Shown here: positions 13,133 through 25,446 of the stretch, piece by piece | How positions within the stretch are numbered: position 1 is the stretch's first letter | How the letters are laid out: each line of letters opens with the position of its first letter | Assembly: GCA_018806915.1 (NCBI GenBank) | Contig: JAGKQI010000066.1 | Span: 248,001 to 312,000 of the forward strand | Direction of reading: 5' to 3' | Length of the DNA stretch: 64,000 bases | Source: Phytophthora colocasiae | Taxonomy: Eukaryota > Oomycota > Peronosporomycetes > Peronosporales > Peronosporaceae | Program-made: the position numbers and the translations under genes | Notes under the pieces: model-generated | Database searches by the model: none | Told to the model about the DNA's origin: nothing | Seen by the model: only the letters and a program-made list of their open reading frames with translations

Positions 13133-16100
13133 ATGGGCGGCTTCGGCTTCGGACTGTTGACGGACGTGCAGATGCTGGGCTTCTACCAGGCCCAGCACGC
13201 ACACGACCGCCAGCCATTCTTAGCATATGTACTGCAGGTGGGCACGACCAGCTCGGACTTCCTCGTGTACCGTCGGTACTCTCAGATCGCAGCGTTAGCG
13301 GCTAAATTGCATTTCCATCCGCCAGTGGGGCTTCCGCCTAAGTACGCACTGCAGGTCTTCCCGTTGACGAGTGAACAGCTGCAGCAGCGCTTCGACGGTC
13401 TTCAGAGCTTCCTACGGGAGGTTGTAGGTCATTTGTCGGTGCAACACGCGGCTGGAATGCATCACGACACGAGCTCAAGTGCTGGCTTGGATATGCAGAT
13501 CTTTTGTGACTTTGTATCGCATCATCGCAATCGACCACCGAAACCGGTGAAAGGAGAGTTGCCGGACTGGGCGAAACCTCCCGCGGTGACGACGACGTGG
13601 GCAGAGGCAGAAAGTGTAACAGATAGTGAAGATGTCGGCCTGTTGGAGAGCGATGGAGACTCCGATCAAGAGCTATTGGGTCCGGAAGACGTTGAACCAA
13701 CGGGAGATGTGTCTGCGCAGTTCAGGAACGAGGTGTTGCAGGCTGAGGGTAATCTCAGTGCATTGTGGCACTGTGTGAGAGCGTATATGCAGGCCACGAC
13801 GGCCTGGTGGGGAGCAACTGCGGCGGTGCTGGACGAATACAAGCGAGTGGCGGATATGCCGCTCTTTGCTGATGCTCAATTGGATATAGAAGACGAGGAA
13901 CAGAGTAAGAGGGAAGAAGACAGTAAAACACATGCAGCGAGACTCGTGAAGGCATTAACGCAAGTGCTGGAGTCTCTCCAACCTGAGTTCGAGAAGAAGT
14001 GTGAGGACGCGGTGCTGAGTCCATTGGAAACGCTGAGTCACGACATCTTGCCGGAGATCAAGCACACGTACTGGACTCGACACAACAGTGCGAGCAACGG
14101 CGATGCCAATGCGCGGAGACTGCAGCAGGAACGGGAGAGTTTACACGGAAAGTTACGTGAAGACGTGCAGAGCAGTATGGCAGCATTGGTGGCACTCCAG
14201 AGCGAGATGTTGGCCGCTATGCATGATCGCCTGCATGGGTTCAAGCGCGTACGGAGAATGCCGAGGCAACGCAGTCAGTCCCAGCCGACGCTCAACCTAA
14301 AAAGCAGTCGTCGTGGACGCAAAAACTCTCGGGGTGTCAGTATATCATTGACGGGCACTGCTAAACCGTCTTCAACACAAGTAGCTGACCACGATAATGA
14401 AATGCAGTCGTCGAATGACCCTACAACAACACCGGTCGTTGAACAAAACTATGAAGAAAACAACGAAAGTGTAGAGGAGATGGACGGCAACGAAAGTGAC
14501 GACGAAGGAGAAGGCAGCGCTGAAGATGAAGCACAAGTGGTGAAAGAGCTCTTGGATGAAGAAGACGTGCCGACTCAGCCCATTGAAGAGCCAAGTTACA
14601 GTATGTGGGTGTGGGGTCGTCCGCCTAGTCTGGAGGGGGGAACCCCACTAGTACTTCGTCCCAAACAGGTTTCATTGCTTAACGGGCAGCCCATTGTTCA
14701 AGTGGCATGTGGTGGTGAGCACCTATTGTATCTGACGTCTACCGGAGACGTTTACAGCTACGGTGATAACGAAGACAAGAAGACCGCAGCCGTCACCGTT
14801 GCAACTAACAACTCTAGCTCGGTCGATGATTCGACGCGAACGAGCTCAAACTCATCGTTTCTGACCCCGCATCTAGTCGAAGAACTCGCGCTGGAGAAAG
14901 CGCTTCACCGCACAGCCATCGCTATGATCGCTTGTGGAGCACAGCATTCATTGGCCATTACCGATACCGGGGAGCTTTATACGTGGGGAAGTGGCGAAGA
15001 TGGCCGTCTTGGTCATGGAGATATGCGTGATCGTGCTGTTCCACGTAAGGTCATGGGTTTACTGCGTGAGAGTGTAGTCAGTGCAAGCTGCGGTGGAGCT
15101 CATACGGCAGTGCTGAGCGCTAAAGGACGGTGTTCCACGTTCGGTCGTGGCCGCAACGGGCGTTTGGGTCTGGGGATAACAAGTGGCGCGATACACCACA
15201 TCAAGTTGTATCTTTCCCGCAGGGGACACGAATCTCGCAGATCGTGTGTGGCTGGAACTTCACGGCTGCACTGGATCGACAGGGTAGTATTTTCACGTGG
15301 GGGAAAACAGGAGAAGGTCAATGTGGCTTGGGATATGTGGATAAAGACCAAGTGGTGCCTCGTTGCGTCGAGAAGCTTCGGGGCGTAGCAACTGGGTCTC
15401 CAGTAGTGGAGGTTGCGTGTGGATATACCCATACTGTTGTGCTAACAGCGAGTGGGGAGCTGTATTCATGGGGACTAGGAGAGTACGGCCAACTTGGTAC
15501 GGGGGATGTCTATCAACCACTCCCTCGCACGCGTCCAATTTCCTCCAGACGCTATGTGCGCTCCTGACCAGATCGTGCGTGTGTATTGTGGTGCTTTTCA
15601 CTCCATCGCTACAACAGAGAAGCACATCATGTTCGCATGGGGATTGAACTCTTACGGTGCTTGTGGGCTTGGTCATACTGCGAACAAGGACAAACCCGAG
15701 CGTATCGACTGTTTTTCATCGCAAACAGAGCTGGTCGTTGCTTGTGGACACAAGTATACCATCGCTCTTGAAGTGCATCCATCACTATATAGACAGCCCT
15801 CATCCCAGACAATGATGGAGACTGGAGCGGCAGTGAATGGACTGGAGATGCCTCGGACTAGCAGACAGCTTTCAGAGGGCAGTGAAGGGAGCGAAGATGG
15901 TCCGTATATCGGCCAAGGCTCCCCTGGACGACCAAGAACCCCGCCAACCGCTACTCGTCGCCATCGACGAGGTTCCCCTCCAACGTTGGCTATGGATGTA
16001 AGCGAATTGCCTCGTGAAGCCATTCACGAGAAGGAGGAGGAACTGCGGCGTGCAAAGAAGCTCTGGCGAACACGGATCCTGCGTGACTGGGAAGAGAATA

Positions 16101-17140
16101 AGGACACTCCATTGGCACATTCACTATGGAGACAAGGCATTCCGCCATCGATTCGAGCTCGTGTGTGGCCCATGGCTATCGGGAATAAATTGAAGATAAC
16201 CCCTGAAATGTTCAAGATCTATCGTCGACGAGCTGCTGCCTATAAGAAGGATCGAGCGAAAGAGAAAGACGGTGGGGTTGACGGCGGACGTGAGCACACT
16301 CTAGCTCTAATTGACACGGACCTGCCGCGTACATTCCCGTCGCTGAAGCTGTTCGATTCAAGTGGTCCGTACTACGCATTCTTACTGGAAGTGCTCGAGA
16401 CGTATGCGTGCTATCGTCCAGATCTGGGATACATCCAGGGGATGTCGTACTTAGCCGCCATGTTGTGTCTTCACATGCCTCAAGACCGCTACTTGGCTTT
16501 CCAGTGTCTATCCAACCTCATGGTGAACGAGCACCTCTTCACATTCTACTTGCTGGATGCTGACCTGGCCAACGTGTACTACACGCTCTTCGACACGTTC
16601 CTGAACTCGAGATTGCCGCACCTGCACGCTCATTTACGGGAGATTGGAGTGTTTTCGTGCTCCATGTACCTTATGAACTGGCTGCAGACGCTGTTCCTGC
16701 AGGTTCTACCTCTCGAATCTGCGGCGCGCGTGTTCGACAATTTTTTGCTGGACGGAACGGTGTTTCTCTTCCGCACGGCAATGGCCATTCACGAGCTATT
16801 GGCGCCACAGTTGATGGAGGCGGAGATGGACGTGGCACTCCCGCTGCTGCAGCGCAATGTCATTCATCAGGATGTATGGAACGCATTCGTATCGGAGCAG
16901 GCTCTGTTCGACACCGTGTCGACTATCGCCGTTCCTAGCCACATTTACTCGGCACTGGACCGCGTGGTGAACGACGTTTTCTTCTACGAGAAGCGTGGCG
17001 ATCCGGACAGTATTGGTGGGAAGAATATGATGGCGTTTGCCAGTGGTGGTCAGAGTGTTGGCATCGGCCACGTCAAACATGAGCGGAGACGCATGTACGC
17101 TATTAGCGACGCGTTAAATGGGGTTCTAGGTGGATTTTAA
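13133..17140 (+). CDS. PX-RCC1-TBC multidomain Rab GTPase-activating protein
   Basis: About 1,335 residues. The first ATG in the long frame is at 13133. Residues about 10-130 form a PX domain (phosphoinositide-binding; VYRRYSQ and PPK motifs). Residues about 200-370 are helical and BAR-like, followed by a basic/acidic linker. Residues about 490-885 carry RCC1-type blades (CGAQHSLAITDTGELYTWG style). Residues about 1000-1220 form a TBC domain with both catalytic fingers visible: arginine in DTDLPRTFPS and glutamine in YIQGMSYL. Known TBC proteins speed GTP hydrolysis on Rabs; PX suggests endosomal membrane recruitment. Two frame breaks (about 15175, consistent with one missing G in GGGG; and about 15540) fall inside RCC1 repeats that continue in the next frame, so the gene is probably intact in the organism. 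Confidence 0.85.
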
Positions 17141-17913
17141 TGAAACATGAGCGAATTTGGATGGCGCTTCAAGGCAAGTGCCAGGGCATTGCAAAACAAG
17201 CGGACTCCGCTTGCGGAGGGGGCGATGTAACAGCACCAGCATCGTGGTCCACAATTCGTGGGGTATTGTGGAAAATTGGCTTTTCACTATGGACGATTGA
17301 GACACGGAGGCAGGTTTGAGCCCCTGTGTTTCCAACAGAAGCGTTAAAAGTGGAGTGCGCGTAGCCAAGTCAAGTCGTGAAGACTGTCAAGACAAGTCAG
17401 CATTCAGGTTGAGGACAAAAGACGCAGTAACCGGACTGGCCGTGCGGAATCGTTTTCGTGCATGTCGGAAGTTGTTTTACGCGGTCTACGGACGTCCGTC
17501 ATTTTGAGACTTGCAGTCATTTCGCCAAAGACGTCTGCGATTGAGCACAGCCGCACGTGCCGTGTTGAAACCTTTTAGTCTGAAAAGTCTGGTCGTTTTC
17601 AACAACTGAGACGGCTGGATCCAGACAAACATTACAATGAATTACCTTAAACCAGTAAGAAAAAGCTGGGATGTGCACAGTAGATTGATATACCGTTTTA
17701 CTTGTAGCAGTACTTTTCTACTGGATTAAGGTAATTTCTTCCTTGAAAGTTTTTTTGTTCTCCATCTCCTCAGTTACAACTTCAGCATACAAACTCCCAG
17801 TATAAAAAGTCAAGTGTTGCACCCAAACCCCTTGGCAAGAATGGCCATGGCAGAGGAAATTTTCACCACCACGCCACCACCTGCATTCGCTCATTTGCAT
17901 CAGGTTCACCACA
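17141..17913. other. Intergenic region with MITE-like hairpin
   Basis: No gene-like ORF. It contains the short terminal-inverted-repeat element at 17640-17736 and, at its right end, an oomycete-type initiator GCTCATTTGCA (17889-17899), 14 bases before the next ATG. Confidence 0.5.
17640..17736. repeat. MITE-like element with about 23-bp inverted ends
   Basis: Bases 17641-17663 (ATTACCTTAAACCAGTAAGA...) are nearly the reverse complement of 17714-17736, with about two differences and a spacer of about 50 bases. The compact 97-bp size and AT-rich interior fit a miniature inverted-repeat element. A target duplication could not be assigned. Confidence 0.45.
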
Positions 17914-20283
17914 ATGCACAGTAGCGTCCACAGCAGCAATGCACCACCACCCTCGTCCCGCCGTAGTGACGCGCCACTGACGGCCGAACGCGCCATGATG
18001 GACCAGATCCGCTCCAAGCTCGAACGCGCTCAGCGTCGGCTCGCCCGTAATGCGCCGAGCAGTTCCAGTTCGTCCTATATTCCTTCGTCCGAGTACAATA
18101 GCGCCATGCACAAAGCTCCAGTTAAGAGTGTGTTAATGGAGGATATGCCAGCTACAGCCTCGAGACATTACGCTCCTCCTCCTGCATCAACTATGAGGCA
18201 ACCACCGTCCACGAGGCACCATGGGATGCCACCGCCGCCTCCTTCAACTGCATCGGTACGGTGTGCCGCCTTCTAGTCGTCGACCACCTTCGTCTAAGTA
18301 CGATACGAGTTCGAGACATCATTCGAGCAGATATGCCCAACAGCAATACAAAAGCAGGTCCAAGTACTCCCAAGGAGACACAGACCCACTAAATGGGGGG
18401 CCACCACCAATGTCGACGCCCTATTTGGTCTATTCGAGCTCGAAACCCCTATGACTGGCTCACAACATAGTAAGAGCAAAGTTGAGAGGACAAGCACAGA
18501 CACAGAGCTCCGTCCAGCTCGTACTTGAATACAGCGCTGAATGGCCCACCGTCCGCCATGAGGTCGGGGATTGCACGTCCGCCGACGTCCCGTGTCCGCT
18601 TTGAAGGGCACGAGGATGAACTTCGAGAGTCAATTAAGAAGATGGAGCTGGAGAAGGATGAGAGGGAAGCGTCGGAAGGAGCGAGAGGCGCGTCACCAAC
18701 GCCACCGAGAGCAAGAGATGAAGAACGTCAATGCTCGAGCAAAGGAAAAGGACCGACGTCACCAATCGCTGCTACACGTGGAAGACGCTCCGGTTCGATT
18801 GAGAATCCACCCAAGTCGGCTATTAAACTCTCTGCTTACGAGGATATCGCCCAGGCGATCCCGACGTCACCAGTGGGGCGTACCCGACGGAGCTCGATTA
18901 ACAACCCACCGCCCAAGTCGGACATTAAGATATCTGCCTTTGAGGATATGGTACTCGACGACGGAGCTCGGGGAAAAGAAAACCCCACCGAAGCAGGAAG
19001 AACCAGAGACGCCTGAAGTACAACCAGTGAAGTCTGAAGAACCAGAGAAATCTGAAGAGCCTGTCGTTGATACGCCGGAGATTGAGGATACCCTAGAGCA
19101 AGAGGTTGCCAAGCTGAAGGTTGCTGTTGTTGAGACTGAAATTGATGTTGACCAGACACAGGGAGGCAACCAAGAGACGGAGGCACCTGAAGTCGTAGAA
19201 TCGCCACCGCCATCGGTGGTACCGGAGCCTGAAGAGTCGAGCAGGTCGGAGGAAGAAGATGCTGGAGATACATCGACATACGACACGGACGATAGCTACG
19301 AATTCGACAGTGATTCCGAGTACCTCTCGTCATCCGGGTACTCGATGTTTGAAGCTCACGTGCTAGAAGTGGACGTGGAAATGGATGCGTATTCCGACGA
19401 AAGCGACGAGGACTCACCATCAGAGGATGCTAAACGCAGTAACCAAGAACCTGAAGCTGATCAGGAAGATGAAGGCGTTCCTGACCCCTCCAGCTACTGA
19501 ATTATCAACGGTCAAGGAAGAGGACGAAGAGGAGCAGGCTCCAGTGTCGAGACTTTCAGCGAAAGACCTGGCGTTCTATGCATTGGGTCGTACCAGTATC
19601 TCCTCCATTTCAGACGCCGGTTCTCCCATTTCCTCGGTAAACGGCAAACAGTCTCCGAAGCACGCACCACCGCCAATGTCTTACACGCCAGCATCGTCTG
19701 CTTTCCCGCGATCACGTGCACTTGGTCGCCCACCAGTTCCAGCCACTAAGCAGGTCGTGCCTTGAGTAGCACCCGACGCAATCGCGCACCACCTCCATCA
19801 TCTACGACATCCGTTGCCAGCTACGTCCGTCGCTCACGAGCTTCGGGCTCCGATGGACTTGAAAAACCAGCTGCCACCGTCTATCGGTGTGTTATCCGGT
19901 TTATCAAGTGGTTCGTCGACGTTTGTGCTGGATAACGAAGTAACTTCTACGAAGTGACGTGGAAGTCAGGCGAGTTTGCGTTCTCCGTTCAGCGCGTGTA
20001 CACGGATGAGAACGAGTTCGAGTTCGACGATCGGAATCAAGAACCGCAGCTTTTCTTGCGTATGCTGCTCAACACGGAGCGTAGCACGTGCAGGAGCTTC
20101 GACAACGTGCGGGTGGGGGACGTACTGATTCGTGTTGGCGACGCCTACGTCTCGGACCTCGGATTGGAAGGATCAGGTACGGTGCTGACGAAATTCTTCG
20201 CCAAGATGATGGCGCAGACTCCGATCAAGCTCACGTTCCAGCGAATGGCCCCGAGTGACTGGGAAGGAGGCGTGGAGCTGTAG
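17914..20283 (+). CDS. Low-complexity protein with C-terminal PDZ domain
   Basis: ATG at 17914 follows an initiator-like GCTCATTTGCA. The N-terminal two-thirds is Ser/Pro/Arg- and Glu-rich and probably disordered, with two similar NPPKS-type motifs (RRSGSIENPPKSAIKLSAYED and RRSSINNPPPKSDIKISAFED share a pattern). The last about 110 residues (19954-20283) resemble a PDZ domain: a beta-strand start (GEFAFSVQRV), then VRVGDVLIRVGDAYVSDLG, a typical carboxylate-pocket/alpha-helix region, and LTFQRM. PDZ domains usually bind C-terminal peptides. At least five frame switches are needed (about 18260, 18450, 18990, 19495 and 19760-19950), more than for other genes, so a decayed gene or missed introns are also possible. 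Its 3' end is about 40 bases from the convergent CFAP97-like gene. Confidence 0.55.
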
Positions 20284-20323
20284 AAGCCTTTGTTTTTTTT
20301 TACAGGGATTAAACATTTTAATG

Positions 20324-21265
20324 TCATGGGCCTTGACTTTCCATCGTCATGTTCCGTATCCTTGAGACCAGCGACTCACTGCTTCTTCGTGCCGTGTGTG
20401 GTTTAACAGCTTGAGAAGCTGAACGAGATCGAGATTTAAGATGACTCACGGAATCCGTACGAATACCAGAATCGCTGCTGTCTCGATGCAAAGTCACTTG
20501 ACTACGTGACGTTCGTAGTGATCTCTCGTGACTTTGTTGCGGTAGTTTAGACGTTGAATTGTGTCTGGACATGATCGTTCGCAACTTACTGTGTCTTTCC
20601 CCGTGTCTTTCTAGTTCCGAGCGATCAACTGTTGTCCGAGCGCTGAGGATCCGCCGTAGGATCTTCTTGTTCTCGTCCAGAATTTTAGATTGAGCTCGTG
20701 ACCGGACTCGAGCTGCAGCTGAAGTGAAATTGGAGGAATGGAACATCGTCGGAGCGTTATACTCGACGAAATTGTTCTTCATGGTGGCTGAGCTTCGAGT
20801 GTACAGCGCGTGGCTGGATGGTGGAGGGACGTCTGCTAATGTACGTCGACATTCGTGATCGGAATGAGCTGGTTTCGGTACTATAATGGCATTTCTGTCA
20901 CTACTGTGAGCTGTAGACGTGGCTGAACATCTCTGTTTTCGCTTTGTCTTTGGCTTTTTCACTTTGGCATTGTCAATTGCGATGATTTTCTTGATTAAGA
21001 CGAGATTGTCGTGCTCGATCTGTTTCTGACGCGATTTCACCGCGGGTGACTTGGATCTGGCGATGAGTTTGACAGGACTGGAAGAGTTCCAACTGCTTCT
21101 ACTGGTGTGGAGTCGACGAGGGTGAGAAGACGCTGCAAGTGCCGAGGAACAGGCCTGCGCAGACACGGAATTGGCCGATTGGATGAACGACAAGCGGTTG
21201 CGATGTGCCTGCCATTCAGTTTGCCATCGATCGTCCAGCGAGTTCCACGCTGCTGCTCGTGTCAT
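20324..21265 (-). CDS. CFAP97/hemingway-like flagellar protein
   Basis: Single open minus-strand frame of about 313 residues from an ATG at 21265 (the frame stays open to 21400; an upstream exon is possible). It is basic and Ser-rich. An N-terminal segment DDRWQTEWQAHRNRL is followed by a helical IEHDNLVLIKKIIAIDNAKV and a later KILDENKKILRRIL. Both resemble the E-N-x-x-L-L-x-x-I helix of the CFAP97 (KIAA1430/hemingway) family, which acts in motile cilia and flagella. That would fit an oomycete with flagellated zoospores. The assignment is by pattern only. The gene is convergent with the PDZ gene and divergent from the PH-VPS9 gene. Confidence 0.45.
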   Translation of the reverse strand: MTRAAAWNSLDDRWQTEWQAHRNRLSFIQSANSVSAQACSSALAASSHPRRLHTSRSSWNSSSPVKLIARSKSPAVKSRQKQIEHDNLVLIKKIIAIDNAKVKKPKTKRKQRCSATSTAHSSDRNAIIVPKPAHSDHECRRTLADVPPPSSHALYTRSSATMKNNFVEYNAPTMFHSSNFTSAAARVRSRAQSKILDENKKILRRILSARTTVDRSELERHGERHSKLRTIMSRHNSTSKLPQQSHERSLRTSRSQVTLHRDSSDSGIRTDSVSHLKSRSRSASQAVKPHTARRSSESLVSRIRNMTMESQGP

Positions 21266-21475
21266 TTGTACTGCAGCTAATGTGGCTGCAATGCAGTGAC
21301 AACTATTTTTAATACATGCACTTATTATTATCGTAGGGTACTTCCATACAGGAAACATCACTCTGTAGTTGTCACGAGAAAGATGAGTCTTCTTCGTCAC
21401 TACCTCTCTCCATACTCTTCATCATCATCCTCCTCTCCGACCTCGTCAATCTGGACTTGATCACCACCATTTTCC

Positions 21476-21506
21476 TGGGGGGAAGGGGGGGGGGAATGGG
21501 GGGGGT
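21476..21506 (+). promoter_or_regulatory. Poly-G tract (possible G-quadruplex)
   Basis: Three long G runs, separated by AA and AAT, span this stretch in the gap between the CFAP97-like and PH-VPS9 starts. Enough guanines are present for a G-quadruplex on the plus strand. Homopolymer length is uncertain given the indel problems elsewhere in the window. Confidence 0.4.
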
Positions 21507-21708
21507 CTACATATAACCACTGTAGACGAACACCCTGTCACATTTGGAGCGCTCCAAAAAGGGGATGTCGTTCTGAAGTGTAGATGCATGGCTTGCGCGC
21601 CGTACAGACACGCTGTCGTCCTGAGAATATGGCATGAGCTGCATCAAATGGTCTTACATGGTCGTATTAAGTTTTTCGGCCCCGAAAGCGCATTGTGGTG
21701 AGAGCTGC

Positions 21709-21766
21709 CTATACGTGATATATCTGTCTAACCTGTTAATTAACCCCCTATACGTGATATATCTGT
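21709..21766 (+). promoter_or_regulatory. Two direct copies of a 19-bp motif upstream of PH-VPS9
   Basis: CTATACGTGATATATCTGT occurs at 21709-21727 and again at 21748-21766, 39 bases apart, ending 41 bases before the gene start. The copies could be a repeated regulatory site. No known factor is suggested. Confidence 0.4.
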
Positions 21767-21807
21767 TTGACCCGGCTATGAAAACCACCTAGACAATACA
21801 ATATAGA

Positions 21808-24692
21808 ATGACCTACACTCTAGATAGCTGTTCCCAGGACAAAATGGCGGAGAAGCCGCCGCCGCTGCCTCGCATGGACTCAATGCCGCCCGTGAGCGCT
21901 CGTGACGCGTCCTATTGGCTGGCTGTAGCCTCAGCCCCGTCCTCCTCTCGCTCAGGGGCCGCTACGATCGTATCGACGTCCTCTTCCACGCGCAGTTTGG
22001 ACGCCAATAGCTTCCTCTTGAGCATCCGCAGCAACAGCAGCAGTAGCAGCTTCCTGGACGTCGCTAGTGGCCGTCAGAACAGCAATAAAAGCCTGTTGGA
22101 GCTCAGGAACCTCTCGATTCTACATAATCCACAGCAGAATGAAGCAGAGAAACCCTCGCAGCCTTTGGAATCAGATATCGTCCCTCCTCCTCCTCCTCCT
22201 TCGTCACTCTACGACAGCAACTTGTTCGCCCCCAAGACCAACAGAAGACGCACCAGGAAGAAGAATAAAGAAGGATCAAGCTCTAGAGCTCATACAGAGA
22301 GTAAGAGACCTGTCATTGTTGCGGAGGAAGTGTTCGAGCATCAACGGTATCAGATGGTACTGGGCTGGGGCTCTAAAGGCCATTTACTGCCTCTGGATCC
22401 TGATAAATACATGCGAATGGTGCGGCACAGCACACAGAGAAGACAGAGACATTCGCACAGCAGAGGGCAGCAGGAAGAGCAAGAGGAAGAAGACGTACTG
22501 CTCGAGTGGTTCCCGTCCTCGACGTTCCCGGACATTTCGCTACCAGAGCCGCCGTCCGTCGATAGAGGAGGCCCCACTACACTCAAACAACGCAGCAGGT
22601 CAGCTACCAGTGCTTCAAGGCCAGTAGCAAATGCCAGACACCACGCAACTCCAACTGCTGTGACTTCTGTGTCTGGGAAGGCGCTAGTGGGGCCACGTTG
22701 GGAATGGGTGAGTCCGTGGCACCTGGAAGTCCCGAGAGACAGCCCAAGTGACGCAGTCGATGGATGGCAGTACGCGTCCAGCTTTTCCCACTTTAATCCA
22801 CGGCCAATGCTCCGAACACGAGGGAGATCAATCGATTCCTTGAGCCAGTCATTGTCACAGTCGGGAGGAGAATTGCCGTCTTCTTTACCAGCCAGCTCTT
22901 CCGGTAAACGCCTGCGTGTCCGGAGGCGGAAATGGGTGCGTTATCGACGATTACGTTCAGGCAGGAGCAGTATCTCGGGTGGAACATCTTCCAGCGCCTT
23001 TGATGACGCTTTCTTGGACTCTATGAGTGGCTGGTTAAGGAAACGAGGTCACGTGCGGAAGAACTGGAAAGCTCGGTATTTCGTATTGGAGAGGTCAGTG
23101 TTGCGGTACTACACAGATTCCTCCTGTACGAAGCTCAAAGGCGAAGTGTTACTTTTCCATCCGCAGACTCGAGTTCATTACGTGGACGTACATGTGGCTG
23201 GTGGTCGGGACGCAAGCTTTGCTATTCAAGTGGGGCCAGAGTATACACTGTTGCTGCAGGCAGCTCAATTACGAGACCGGGAGAATTGGATGTACTGTAT
23301 CGAGGACGCATTGCTCTGTCGGGACTCATATCACCCTCAAGGAATGACCATCGGACCAGGACCGTATTGCGATCTACGAGAGAGCGTGGCACAGCGGAGA
23401 TTGCTGAGTGCAGAGGCGATGGCGCTGGATGGCAGCTCATTTCGGGATAATTTGGGTGGGATCAGCCACGCACACGGCGGAGCAGTCACCGATGACTTGA
23501 GTGACGAGGAGGACTACGACGGCCAGAGTGAATCCTCGTCGTCTCATGGCCAGAGAAGAAGCGGCAGCAATGGAGGCGATGTCCTACGACTTTGGGCCTC
23601 GCTACATGCGAAACCGGGCGGTGTATTGAGTGCCGTAAGTTCCGCGTCTCCTACCTTGCGCTCGCTGTTGCGTGCTTGCGACCAGTTTCTCGCGAGTTTC
23701 ACGATGCGACAGCACATCGCCAGCTTTCTGGTCATGTTCAGGCAAAAGTATGAACAACAGTCTGGGTCGTCCGTGACCGCAATGGGCGCTTCAGCGTGGA
23801 CACGGCTGTCGGAGCCGTGGGCTCCCGCTGGAGTCAGTGGAAATGAATCGGACAGCGACCAGGAAATACGCGAAGGTTCTCTAGGCGCGACACCGCAAGA
23901 GCTTCATAACGTTACGACGCTGCAAGATGCCCGCAGTCTCTGGCATTAAAGAACTACCGGTTCTTCTTGGAGCGATCACTGGAGATGATCATGGAGCATT
24001 TGGCCGATATGGCAAACCCTAGTACACCTCGCCAGCTCGGAGATTCAGCACTCAATGGAAAGCGAGCACCGACTGATGACGAGTGGGGGCTAGCACGTCG
24101 TGCAGCACTGTACAAGCTGGAGCGTCGGACGTTTATTCCATTGCAGGAAGTTATTTACCAGTTATTAGGTACTGGGGTCGGCTTAAGACAGGAAGAAGAG
24201 GAGCGATTCGAGCGACTACGGGCGCTTGTAGCTGCTCAGCCGCAGAGTTTCCTGGAGATTCAAATGTCACAACAGTCACCGTCCGAATGGAAGTCAGCGA
24301 TCGCTCTACTGAACTCCATGGACAATTACTCGTTGCCATCAGAGAAGGCAGCGGTTCTTGTGGAGGTCGCACGATGCATTTACGAGACCCACGCACGGGA
24401 ACACGGTTTCAACTCTGAGGGCTCAAGGCAACCGACTCCAATGGCAGCTGACGACTTCCTCCCTATTTTCATCTTCGTACTGGCGCGTTGTCGTCTGCGG
24501 AGCGTCATTGTGGCTCGTCATTTGATCAGCGAGACGATGATCACAGCACTGATGATTGGCGAGACTGGGTACTACGCCACGATGCTGGAAGCAGCGATCG
24601 GATACATTGCAGCCTTTGATGGAGTTGCCAAAACAGACGAAATGACCCACCGAAACAGCGGCAGTGGAAGCACAGCATTCAGCAGCTTCTAA
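21808..24692 (+). CDS. PH and VPS9 domain protein (Rab5-type GEF)
   Basis: About 960 residues; ATG at 21808, with a second in-frame ATG at 21844 beginning MAEKPPPLPR. The N-terminus is Ser/Pro-rich. Residues about 405-508 are a PH domain (SGWLRKRGHVRKNWKARYF through DRENWMYCIEDAL, with the conserved C-terminal Trp). The C-terminal part has a VPS9 core: DDFLPIFIFVLARC, then GETGYYATMLEAAIGYI, matching the conserved P-D-x-L-P and G-E-x-x-Y-x-x-T-x-x-x-A-A positions. VPS9 domains catalyse nucleotide exchange on Rab5-family GTPases; PH suggests membrane phosphoinositide targeting. The frame breaks once near 23945, consistent with one lost T before TAAAG; both sides are conserved. The last about 219 bases of coding sequence are duplicated in inverted orientation near 41.75-41.95 kb. 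Confidence 0.8.
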
Positions 24693-25446
24693 GGATGGTA
24701 GGCAGTAACTTATTTCCTTTGTCTGTACATGTAGCAATGAATCCCCAAGGAAATCAACTGCAACCTGGCTGCGCTTTTGTGCTGCACCATGCCTCATCTA
24801 CATGTACTGCATTTGCATACGCTTCAACCAAGCAAGTGCAACCTGCAGTGAAACCATTTCTATGGGGTGGTATGCATGATACCCCTGTGTAGGTCACCGG
24901 CACTTGAACGAGATGTTCGTCAGCGCTACACCTTCCCCAATCCGTGGTTGTGTATGTAAAGCCTAGTGACCCAACGCTCGCGAATCACCTTCCGACACAA
25001 GGACTAAAAGCTCGACGCGCCAGGCCACATCGTTGTTCTAAGGGGTAGTGCATAGCTGTATCCAGATACTGTACCCGCAGCTCTAATCTAGTGCGAAAGT
25101 ATCTCGCATGCCTTCCGTCTTCGCCTCGCTTGCTAATACCTTGCCAAACACGGCGAATCTGTTGGTGTCCGCAAAATAAACACGCATCGGCGATACGTTT
25201 CGCTCCGTCTCTGATCACCTTTGCGAATTGACAACTGACCGTCACATGGCTACATGCCAGCAGAACACTCCCAAGCGGAAGGATCACGCTGGCCTGCTTG
25301 TCAAGCAAGCAGTGCTTGAGCAGTGGTTGTTGACGGCAAGTAGCAATCGTCTGTAGACCAGTTGGGTTGTCTAATTCAAGTCGAGATGCAGATGTCTTGG
25401 GCAGCGTGAACCGCCCCCTTCACCTACAGGCTGTAGGCTACAGCTA

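Noticed and set aside
21340..21400. N-terminal extension of the CFAP97-like ORF to 21400
   Set aside because: The extension resembles intron sequence (AT-rich, poor codon use). The ATG at 21265 starts the conserved-looking part, though an upstream exon is possible.
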